From assembly GCA_964531735.1 (NCBI GenBank), contig CAZHGD010000005.1, positions 36,955-100,954 on the forward strand: a stretch of DNA of 64,000 nucleotides, read 5' to 3'. The notes beneath the pieces were generated by a model, which saw nothing but the letters and a program-made list of their open reading frames with translations, was not told where the DNA came from and did not search any database. The stretch comes from CAZHGD01 sp964531735 (GTDB taxonomy: Bacteria; Armatimonadota; UBA10988). Positions 17,469 to 25,029 of this stretch are shown here, piece by piece. How positions within the stretch are numbered: position 1 is the first letter of the stretch; each line of letters opens with the position of its first letter. A program made the translations under genes and the position numbers.

Positions 17469-18716
17469 ATGCCGTGCGACTGCTCACCCGGTGACACCTC
17501 GCGACGCGAGTTCCTCCTCACCGCCGGCGCGCTGATGGCCACGGCGGCGGGCGGCTTCGGGGCCGACCTCCCGGCGCGCGTCAAACAGGAGGGCCAGCGC
17601 ACCTGGCTCGAGGGCAACGAGCCCTATCGGGTGCTGGAGCCGCTGTTCGAGGCCGTGCGCGTAGCGCTGGCCTACCGCGGCGAGCGCTACTCGCCAGCCT
17701 ACGTGCAGGGCCTGTCGGGCGCGGCCTTCCGCATTGCCGGCATCTGCCCGTGCGCGCCGACGTGCAACAGCGCCATGGCGCCGGAGAAGCTGGCCGAGCT
17801 GCTCGGGTACGAGGTCAAGCTGATGATGCTCGACGAGCCGCAGCCGGGGCAGATCAAGGCGCTGGCCGACGCCATGCGCGCCAACCGCGGCGCCCTGCCG
17901 AGCGATGAGCAACTGGCCAAGCCCGAGTTGCGCGAACTGCGGCGGCGACTGCTGGCCATCCTCGCGGCCGTCAAGGACGAGGTCCGGGCCGGCCGGCCGG
18001 CGGTCGTCTGGAACGCCTTCACCAAGGCCGAGTTCGACGTGGTCACCGGCTTCGACGACGCCAAGGGCACCTTCGTCGGTCGCGGGTCGTACGCCGGGCT
18101 GGGCGGCGAGCCGGCCAGCGCGCCGCAGACGGCCACGCTGGGCGCGGTCTACATCGGCGGTCCGCCCGGGGCCATCCTGATCGGGGCCAAGGTGCGTGAA
18201 CTGGAGGCGCGCACCGCCGAACTGGCTGCGCTCAAGGAAGCGGTGCGGCACGGCCGGTCGGACCTCAACCAGGACAGCCTCGGCACCAAGAAGTGGGCCA
18301 TGCTGGAAGGACTGCGCTGCTACGACCGCTGGATCCAGGACTTCCGCAGTCCGACCAAGAAGCGCGACCTGGGTGACTCCTACTGCTTCAGCATCTTGTG
18401 CAGCACGCGCGCGGCGGCGGCCGAGTTTGTACGCGGGATTGCGCCGCGCCACCCGGCCATGCAGACCGACCTGGCGGCCGCGGCCGAGCGGTTCGCCGCT
18501 GAAGCCGCGGCCCTCAAGCACGGCGCGCCGTTGCTGGGCTGGAAAGCGCCGGCCGGACCGGACGCCCGGCGCAATGAGCAGGTCGTCGACGTGCTGTTCG
18601 CCGCGCGCGAGCACTACGCGGGCGGCATTGTCTGCCTGGAGCGGGCGCTGGGCCTGCCAGCCCCGGTCGCCAACGGTCGGCGCCGCAGCTTTGGTCTGCG
18701 GACGCGCCGCCGGTAG
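17469..18716 (+). CDS. Tat-exported protein of unknown function, possibly C39/BtrH-like
   Basis: A 415-residue protein with an N-terminal twin-arginine signal (SRREFLLTAGALMATAAGG), so exported folded. AGGAG lies 8 nt before the ATG. The mature part has ALAYRGERYSPAYVQGLSGA, FRIAGICPCAPTCN and, later, AGRPAVVWNAFTKAEFDVV followed by GFDD. The spacing loosely recalls the papain-like C39/BtrH N-terminal fold (conserved residue, GLSG-FR, then a hydrophobic strand and V-x-G-[YF]-D), but a catalytic Cys-His pair is not clear. The C-terminal half is helical. Four cysteines cluster at CPCAPTC, which could bind a metal or cofactor and would explain the Tat route. No firm family. Confidence 0.72.
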   Translation: MPCDCSPGDTSRREFLLTAGALMATAAGGFGADLPARVKQEGQRTWLEGNEPYRVLEPLFEAVRVALAYRGERYSPAYVQGLSGAAFRIAGICPCAPTCNSAMAPEKLAELLGYEVKLMMLDEPQPGQIKALADAMRANRGALPSDEQLAKPELRELRRRLLAILAAVKDEVRAGRPAVVWNAFTKAEFDVVTGFDDAKGTFVGRGSYAGLGGEPASAPQTATLGAVYIGGPPGAILIGAKVRELEARTAELAALKEAVRHGRSDLNQDSLGTKKWAMLEGLRCYDRWIQDFRSPTKKRDLGDSYCFSILCSTRAAAAEFVRGIAPRHPAMQTDLAAAAERFAAEAAALKHGAPLLGWKAPAGPDARRNEQVVDVLFAAREHYAGGIVCLERALGLPAPVANGRRRSFGLRTRRR

Positions 18717-18731
18717 GCGCGCGGCGGTGGT

Positions 18732-18760
18732 TTGACCGGTGGCTGACCGGTGGGTACACT
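18732..18760 (+). promoter_or_regulatory. Sigma70-like promoter for the FAD oxidoreductase gene
   Basis: TTGACC (18732-18737) and TACACT (18755-18760) with an ideal 17-nt spacer, 21 nt before the ATG at 18782. One of the best promoter matches in the window. Confidence 0.6.
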
Positions 18761-18781
18761 GCGGGCCAACCGGAGCCGCCG

Positions 18782-21463
18782 ATGTTGGCCACCTATGCGC
18801 TTGCCCTGTTGCCGCTGCTGGCTGCCCTGCCCGACCCGCAGGCGGCCAGTGTGCTGGTTGAGGCCGAACGGTTCGACCAGCCCGGTGGCTGGCTCATCGA
18901 CGCGCAGTTCCGGATGCAGATGGGCTCGACCTATCTGCTGGCCGCCGGCATCGGCACACCCGTGGCCGACGCCACCACCACCGTCAAGCTGCCGCGCGCG
19001 GGCACCTACCGCCTGTTCGTGCGCTGCAAGGACTGGGACCGGACCTCGCCCGGCGCGTTCCAGGTGCTGGTGGGCGGCCGGGCCAGCGAGGTGCGCTTCG
19101 GCACGCAGCGGCAGGGCTGGGCCTGGATTGCCGGCGGTGCGTTCGAGCTGCCGGCCGGCGCGGTGACCGTGGCGCTGCACGATCTGACGGGCTACTACGG
19201 CCGCTGCGACGCCGTGCTGCTGACCACCGACGCCAACTACACGCCGAGCAACGATGCCGCGGCGGTGGTGGCCTTGCGCCAGCAGTTGCTGCCGCCGCCG
19301 GCGCCGGTCACCTCGCAGTGGGACCTGGTCGTGGTCGGCGGCGGTTACGGCGGCGTCTGCACGGCGCTGCAAGCCGCGCGCCTGGGTCTGAAGACCGTCC
19401 TGGTGCAGAACCGGCCGGTGCTGGGCGGCAACGCCAGCGACGAGATCCGCGTCGGCCCCGGCGGTGCGTCGCCGCACACGTCGCGGTTCCGCGAGACCGG
19501 CCTGTGCGAGGAGATTGCCGAGGGCCGCGTGCGGCCCAGCATGAAGGGCTTCAGCGGTGCCATCGACCTGCTGGTGGCCGCCGAGAGCAACCTGACCGTG
19601 CTGCTCAACACCGAAGGGCAGCGCGCGGTGATGGACGGTCAGCGGCGCATCGCGGCCGTCGAGGCCGAGAATGTCATCGACGGCCGCCGCTACGTGCTCC
19701 GCGCGCCGCTGTTCGCCGACTGCACCGGCGACGGCCACCTCGCGTTCACCGCCGGCGCCGCGTTCCGCGTGGGCCAGGAGGCGCGGGCCGAGTATCACGA
19801 GAGCTACGCGCCCGAGCAGGCCAATCCGCACACCATGGGCACGTCCATCCTGCACGGCTCCAAGCCGATGGACACCCCGCAGCGCTACGCGCCGCCGGCG
19901 TTTGCCGTGCGGTTCACCAAGGAGCACTTCCAGCACCGCACCGAGACCATGCTGCACGGCAACTGGTGGGTCGAGTACGGCGGCCTGCGCGACACCATCG
20001 GTGACGCCGAGGAGATCCGCGACGAGCTGTTGCGAGTGGTCTTTGGCGCGTTCGACTACGCCAAGAACCACGACCGGGCCAACCGCGACCGCGCCGCCAA
20101 CTACCGGCTGACGCACGTGCCCACCGTTGGCGGCAAGCGCGAGTCACGCCGGTTCATGGGCGACGTGGTGCTGACGCAGAACGACCTGGAGACGGCGCGG
20201 CTGTGGCCCGACCGCGTGGCCTGGGGCGGTTGGTCCATTGACCTGCACCCCTCGCCGGGCATCTACGGCAAGGAGATTCCACCGTTCACGCCCTACGCGC
20301 TCAAGCAGCCGTACAGCATCCCGTACCGCATCCTCTTCCCCAAGGGCCTGGACAACCTGTTCATGGCGGGTCGCCACGTCAGTGTGACCCATGTGGCCCT
20401 GGGCTCGACGCGGCTGATGCAGACCATCGGCACCATGGGCCAGGCCTGCGGCGCGGCGGCCTTCCTGTGCCGGAAGTACGCCTGCGACCCGCGCGGTCTC
20501 TACCCCGAGCGCATCGGTGAGTTGCAGCAACTGCTGCTCAAGTGGGACGCCTACCTGCCGCAGGTGAGCAACGAGGATCCCGGCGACCTGTGCCGCGGCG
20601 CGAAGGCCACGGCGTCGAGCACCGCGCCGGTGTCGGTCTCGGTCTACGGCGCCGAGCCGCCGTGGACCAAGGACGCCCCCCTGACCATGGCGCGCGCCCA
20701 GACCATCGTGGCGGCCAAGGCTGGCGTCACCGCGGTGCAGGTGCTGCTGGCGAACCGCGGCGAGCAGGAGCAGACCGCGACGGTCCACCTGGAGCAGGGC
20801 CCGCTGGGCGCGGATGGCAACAAGCCGCTGTGGCAGGTCGAGGCCAAGGTCAAGCCGGGCGCGTTCCGCTGGATTGAGTTCAAGCTGCCGGAGGCGCTGC
20901 CGGTGATGAAGCCGTACCTGCTGTGGGTGGCGCCGAGCCCGGGCCTGGTGATGAAGATCGCCGAGGACGCCGACGGTGAACGCGCCTGGGGCAAGCCCGG
21001 CGCTTGGACTCATTCGCACGGGCTCTACGCCATCCGGCCGCTGAGCCGGTTCCAGGAGCTGGGCAACGTCGGTCCCAGCGCGGCAGTGGACGGGCTGAAG
21101 TGGCCGCTGGCCGGTGAAGGCCATCAGTGGCGCAGCGATGCCACGCAGGGGCTGCCGCAGTGGCTGGAGATCGACCTCGGCCGCCAGGTAGCGCTGAACA
21201 CGGTCTACCTGACCTTCGACACCAACATCTACGGCCGCTTCGCGACGGCGCGGCCCGGTGCCGAGGTGACCGCGCAGGACTACCGCCTGCTCTACCGCGT
21301 CGGCAACGACTGGCGGCAGGCGTGCAGCGAACAGGGCAACCGGCGCCGCTTCCGCCGGCACCGCTTCGCAACGGTGACCACCGACCGCCTACGGCTGGAG
21401 ATCACCGCCGCGCGCAACGGCCAAGAGGCCCGCGTCTACGAGATCCGCGCCTACCACGAGTGA
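18782..21463 (+). CDS. Large secreted FAD-dependent oxidoreductase with flanking sugar-binding-like domains
   Basis: An 893-residue protein. After an N-terminal hydrophobic segment, residues about 22-150 look like a carbohydrate-binding sandwich (VLVEAERFDQPGGW, TYRLFVRCKDW). The FAD domain begins with DLVVVGGGYGGVCTALQAAR (dinucleotide fold, GGGYGG at 186-191), followed by VLGGNASDEIRVG, FADCTGDGHLAFTAGA and LDNLFMAGRHVSVTHVALGS. This is the FAD_oxidored (PF12831-type) pattern. The C-terminal 150 residues (LPQWLEIDLGRQVALNTVYL) form a discoidin/F5-8-like domain. The family is common in planctomycete and armatimonad genomes, usually of unknown substrate, and may oxidise sugars. The last 13 nt overlap the convergent esterase gene. 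Confidence 0.88.
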   Translation: MLATYALALLPLLAALPDPQAASVLVEAERFDQPGGWLIDAQFRMQMGSTYLLAAGIGTPVADATTTVKLPRAGTYRLFVRCKDWDRTSPGAFQVLVGGRASEVRFGTQRQGWAWIAGGAFELPAGAVTVALHDLTGYYGRCDAVLLTTDANYTPSNDAAAVVALRQQLLPPPAPVTSQWDLVVVGGGYGGVCTALQAARLGLKTVLVQNRPVLGGNASDEIRVGPGGASPHTSRFRETGLCEEIAEGRVRPSMKGFSGAIDLLVAAESNLTVLLNTEGQRAVMDGQRRIAAVEAENVIDGRRYVLRAPLFADCTGDGHLAFTAGAAFRVGQEARAEYHESYAPEQANPHTMGTSILHGSKPMDTPQRYAPPAFAVRFTKEHFQHRTETMLHGNWWVEYGGLRDTIGDAEEIRDELLRVVFGAFDYAKNHDRANRDRAANYRLTHVPTVGGKRESRRFMGDVVLTQNDLETARLWPDRVAWGGWSIDLHPSPGIYGKEIPPFTPYALKQPYSIPYRILFPKGLDNLFMAGRHVSVTHVALGSTRLMQTIGTMGQACGAAAFLCRKYACDPRGLYPERIGELQQLLLKWDAYLPQVSNEDPGDLCRGAKATASSTAPVSVSVYGAEPPWTKDAPLTMARAQTIVAAKAGVTAVQVLLANRGEQEQTATVHLEQGPLGADGNKPLWQVEAKVKPGAFRWIEFKLPEALPVMKPYLLWVAPSPGLVMKIAEDADGERAWGKPGAWTHSHGLYAIRPLSRFQELGNVGPSAAVDGLKWPLAGEGHQWRSDATQGLPQWLEIDLGRQVALNTVYLTFDTNIYGRFATARPGAEVTAQDYRLLYRVGNDWRQACSEQGNRRRFRRHRFATVTTDRLRLEITAARNGQEARVYEIRAYHE

Positions 21464-22368
21464 GGCGCTGCCTCGTGACGAGCGATGAACGCCGCGATGC
21501 TCGCGATGGCGTCGCGCGCCTCAGGCAGTAGCGGCTCGTGCGACTGGAAGACGTGGAACAGACCGTCGTACACCTCGAGCTGGACGTCGACGCCCTGCCC
21601 TTGCGCCTTGGCCGCCACGCGAACGCTGTCGTCGCGGATGATCTCGTGCTCGCCCACCTGGATCAGCAGCGGCGGCAGACCGGCGTAGTCGCCGAACACC
21701 GGTGAGGCCAGCGGGTGGCGCCAGTCGTCCTCGGCCGCGTAGAGCCGCACGAAGTCGGGCAGGCAGCGCGGGTGCATGATCGGGTCGAGTTCGCCTGCGG
21801 TGCAGATCGAGTCGCCGCTGAGCGTCAGGTCGGTGAACGGCGAGAGGGCGATGCCACCGTCCGGCAGCGGCTGGTCGCGGTCGCGCAAGGCGAGCAGCGT
21901 GGCCAAGGTCAGCCCGCCGCCGGCCGAGTCGCCGGCGATGAACAGCGAGCGGGCTGGCTCAGCGCGGTGCGGCCCGTGCTCGCGCAGCCAGGCCGCGGCG
22001 CGCAGACAGTCCTCCAGCCCGGCGGGGAAGCGGTGCTCCGGCGCCAGCCGGTAGTCGGGCAGCAGCACCGCGCACTGGGCCGCCGCCGAGAGGTGGGCGG
22101 CCAACGCCAGGTAGAACGCGCCCGCTCCGGAGACGTAGCCGCCACCGTGCAGGTAGAGCAGGCGCCGATCCGGGTCGGCGCCCTCGGCGAGCACCCACTC
22201 AGCCGGCAGGTCGCCCAGGTCGACGGTCGCGCCGGTGACGCCGGCGATGGTCGGTGGCCGGCGCGTGGCCATGCAGGCGCGCAGCTCGGCGAGGTCGAAC
22301 CCGTTGGCGCCGAAGGCCGGCGTCTCGTGCAGCATCCGGAAGTAGGCCTGGCTGGCGGGCGAGGTCAT
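21451..22368 (-). CDS. Alpha/beta hydrolase of the hormone-sensitive-lipase family
   Basis: A 305-residue cytoplasmic esterase/lipase. HSL hallmarks are HGGGYVSG (oxyanion hole), YRLAPEHRFPAGLED, the nucleophile elbow GDSAGG, an acid in GEHEIIRDD and a histidine in GLFHVFQ. GGAG precedes the ATG at 22368 by 8 nt, so the upstream in-frame extension is not used. It could remove acyl groups from sugars or lipids. Its last codons overlap the end of the FAD oxidoreductase gene on the other strand, so the two messages would interfere if both ran through. It follows the MATE gene by 73 nt on the same strand. Confidence 0.9.
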   Translation of the reverse strand: MTSPASQAYFRMLHETPAFGANGFDLAELRACMATRRPPTIAGVTGATVDLGDLPAEWVLAEGADPDRRLLYLHGGGYVSGAGAFYLALAAHLSAAAQCAVLLPDYRLAPEHRFPAGLEDCLRAAAWLREHGPHRAEPARSLFIAGDSAGGGLTLATLLALRDRDQPLPDGGIALSPFTDLTLSGDSICTAGELDPIMHPRCLPDFVRLYAAEDDWRHPLASPVFGDYAGLPPLLIQVGEHEIIRDDSVRVAAKAQGQGVDVQLEVYDGLFHVFQSHEPLLPEARDAIASIAAFIARHEAAPHSW

Positions 22369-22441
22369 CGCGCAGACTCCGCGGCAGACGGCGGTAGTGT
22401 ACCCGTCCGGCGCGGCGCTGGCGAGTGTCGGCCCGGTGGCC

Positions 22442-23857
22442 TCAAGCCGTGGCCGGCACAGCCGTCGGCGGATACTGCCGGTAGACCTTCGCCATGGTCC
22501 AGACCGCCAGCAGCAGGCCCAGAGCGTCGGCCACGGGTTGGCTGGCATAGGCGCCCAGCACGCCCCAGTAGGCCGACATGACGTAGACCAGCGGCAGCAC
22601 CAGCACGGCGCCGCGCGAGACGGTCAGCCACATGGCCGCCGCGCCCTTGCCCATGCCCTGGAGCGTGAAGACCGCCATCATCTGCGGCTCGACCAGGAAG
22701 AAGGTGCTGATCTGTAGGCGCAACGCCAGCACACCCAGCCGCTGCAACTCCGCGTCGTGGGCAAACGGCTTGATGATCCACGGCGCGAAGAGGATCACCA
22801 GCACGCCGAGGATGAACCCGCCCGTGCCGGTCCAGACTGCGGCGAAGCGGTAGGCGTACCACATGCGGCGGTAGTCGCGGGCGCCGAACGCGTAGCCGAC
22901 GATGGGCGTCAGCGCCTGGTTCACGCTGCCGCCGAGGCAGGCGATGATCAGGAACATGACCCGGTTGCCCAGGCCGACCCCGGCAATGGCGGCGGCGCCG
23001 AAGCCGCCCAGCACATGGTTGATCAGCGAGGCGACAATGCCGCGCAGCACCATGGTCGCCGCTGCCGGCGCGCCGACTTCGAGGATGTCCCACATCACCT
23101 GCGGCCGCAGCCGCAGGTGGTGCCAGCGCAAGTGGTAGCCGCTGCGCGGCCCGCACATGTAGCGCGCGGCGACGTAGGCGGAGACGAGCTGCCCGCAGAT
23201 GGTGGCGATGGCGGCGCCCTGCATCTCCAGACGCGGGCAGCCGTACCAACCGTAGATGAGGAACGGGTCGAGCACGGCGGTGACCAAGGTGCCGCTGAGC
23301 GTAATGACCATCGGCGTCCAGGTGTTGCCCGCGCCGCGGAACAGGCCACCCAGCGCGCCGCCGCTCATAGCGAAGGGGAAGCCGAGTGAGACGGTCTGCA
23401 GGAAGACCACCGACGGTCCGATCACCTCCGGCGTGGCGCCGAGCGCGCGGACCAAGGGGTGGGCCGCGACCAGCCCGACGACCATGAACACGAGGCCCAT
23501 GCCGACCGATAGGAGGACGCCTTGCCCGGCAGCCTGGTTGGCCTCGTCGACGCGCGTGGCGCCGAACCGCCGCGACACCAGCGACATGACCCCGGCACTG
23601 ACGCCCATGCCCACCGCGCCGGCGATCATCATGAACGGCATCAGCACCGTCAACGCCGCAATCGCTTGCGTGCCCGTGGGCAGACCAGCCACCCAGTAGG
23701 CGTCGACGATGTTGTAGAGCGCCATGCTGACCATGCCGACCATGCCGGGAATGCTCAGCTTGACCATCAGCGGACCGAGTGCGGCCGAGCCCAGGTCGGT
23801 CGTTCGTTGGTCCATGGTGCCCGATTCGGGCGGCGCCAGGGCAGTGTCGTCGGCCAC
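22442..23857 (-). CDS. MATE family efflux transporter
   Basis: A 471-residue membrane protein with about twelve hydrophobic segments. IPGMVGMVSMALYNIVDAYW and GMGVSAGVMSLVSRRFGA in the first half, repeated in pattern in the second (GIVASLINHVLGGFGAAAIA, ACLGGSVNQALTPIVGYAFG), are the two MatE halves. Such proteins export drugs or metabolites using Na+ or H+ gradients. GTG at 23857 was preferred because GGAG lies 6 nt upstream; a TTG two codons earlier would overlap that site. The 115-nt gap before it separates it from the seven-gene operon, so it may have its own promoter. Confidence 0.92.
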   Translation of the reverse strand: MADDTALAPPESGTMDQRTTDLGSAALGPLMVKLSIPGMVGMVSMALYNIVDAYWVAGLPTGTQAIAALTVLMPFMMIAGAVGMGVSAGVMSLVSRRFGATRVDEANQAAGQGVLLSVGMGLVFMVVGLVAAHPLVRALGATPEVIGPSVVFLQTVSLGFPFAMSGGALGGLFRGAGNTWTPMVITLSGTLVTAVLDPFLIYGWYGCPRLEMQGAAIATICGQLVSAYVAARYMCGPRSGYHLRWHHLRLRPQVMWDILEVGAPAAATMVLRGIVASLINHVLGGFGAAAIAGVGLGNRVMFLIIACLGGSVNQALTPIVGYAFGARDYRRMWYAYRFAAVWTGTGGFILGVLVILFAPWIIKPFAHDAELQRLGVLALRLQISTFFLVEPQMMAVFTLQGMGKGAAAMWLTVSRGAVLVLPLVYVMSAYWGVLGAYASQPVADALGLLLAVWTMAKVYRQYPPTAVPATA

Positions 23858-23972
23858 GTGCAACTCCAGTCCGCCGGTCGTGTGATGGTTACAACGCGCA
23901 GCAGTTGCAACAGGTTACCACTGGTGCGCGCGCCAGGGGACCTTTGGGCAGACGTTGAGCGCGCGGCAACGT

Positions 23973-25013
23973 TCAGCGCCAGGCGCGGCGACCTTCGTCG
24001 AGGACCAGCAGGTACTGCGACACGGGCATGTAGTCGGTCAGCGAGTTGCCGGTGCCCAGCGCCCAGTAGCCGCCGGCGGTGCAGCGGGCGATCTTCTCGC
24101 GCGCATAGGCTCGCAGGTGCGGCTCGTCCAGCCGGCAGATGGCGTCCACGTCCAGCCCGCCGAGCGGCGTCACGCGCCGGCCGTACTGCGCCTGGAAGTC
24201 CTCGACGGGCAGGATGCTGTCCTCGAACGAATGCTTGGCGTCGATGCGGCAGGTGTCGATCAGGTCGTCGTAGATGGCGCCCAGGTTGCCGCACGAGTGC
24301 AGGATGAACGGCTTGCCGGCCGCGTGGGCCGCCGCGGCCTGCGCGGTGTAGATGGGCAAGACCAGGCGGCGCAAGGCGTCGGGTGGCAGAAAGGTGGCGG
24401 TGCGGAAGCCCAGGTCGTCGCCCTGGCGCAGCGCGCCCACCGCGTCCATGGTGGCCAGTTGCCGGCAGGCGCTGACGTGCAGCCGGCCGAGCTGGGCGAA
24501 CACGCGCTCGAGCAGCTCCGGGTTGTCGTGGAGCAGCAGCGACAGGCCCATCACACCGAGCAGATAGGTGGCCCACTCGAACGGCCCGGCGCAGACGCCG
24601 CCGACGATCTTGGCGCCGTCGGGCAGCAGCGCGGCGACGGTCTCGAAGTGGCGGAACTCGATCGGGTCGGCTTCGTCGGGCCAGGGATAGGCCGCGAAGT
24701 CGGCCAGGGAGCGAATGCACACGGTGGCCTCGCTCTGGTGCGAGACCGCGCCGGCCACGTGGTGGGCCGTCGGCAGCGTCAGCCGCGGCGGAATCTCCAT
24801 CGGCACACAGTCGAAGCCCAGGCCGAGCCAGAAGTCGACGTAGATGCGCCAGTACTCGGTGTCCTGCGGCGACATCCGGTCGAACGCCGTGCCGGTGCGC
24901 CGCGCGATGAAGCCCGGGCTGGCCAGGTGCTCATAGCACGGCAGATGCGTCGGCGTGCCCTCGCGGCGCAGCACCTTGAGGAACTGGTCGAAGTCTGGTT
25001 GGTGAGCGGTCAC
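23973..25013 (-). CDS. Uroporphyrinogen decarboxylase-like (URO-D/methyltransferase fold) protein
   Basis: A 346-residue cytoplasmic protein of the URO-D barrel superfamily. Landmarks are GGVCAGPFEWATYLLG, a helix after DNPELLERVF, the conserved LHSCGNLGAIYDDLID strand-loop (typical HxCG) and PLGGLDVDAICRLDE. The N-terminal arginine motif of true HemE enzymes is absent, so it is more like the many URO-D-type proteins of unknown or methyl-transfer function that accompany sugar genes in this type of bacterium. GGGAG lies 6 nt before GTG 25013. It is the last gene of a seven-gene run, 16 nt after the beta-helix gene. Confidence 0.87.
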   Translation of the reverse strand: MTAHQPDFDQFLKVLRREGTPTHLPCYEHLASPGFIARRTGTAFDRMSPQDTEYWRIYVDFWLGLGFDCVPMEIPPRLTLPTAHHVAGAVSHQSEATVCIRSLADFAAYPWPDEADPIEFRHFETVAALLPDGAKIVGGVCAGPFEWATYLLGVMGLSLLLHDNPELLERVFAQLGRLHVSACRQLATMDAVGALRQGDDLGFRTATFLPPDALRRLVLPIYTAQAAAAHAAGKPFILHSCGNLGAIYDDLIDTCRIDAKHSFEDSILPVEDFQAQYGRRVTPLGGLDVDAICRLDEPHLRAYAREKIARCTAGGYWALGTGNSLTDYMPVSQYLLVLDEGRRAWR

Positions 25014-25029
25014 ACGCGTCTCCCGTCGA

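Noticed and set aside
21451..21463. Readthrough fusion of the FAD oxidoreductase with the following gene
   Set aside because: The 13-nt overlap is between convergent genes on opposite strands, so no fusion is possible.
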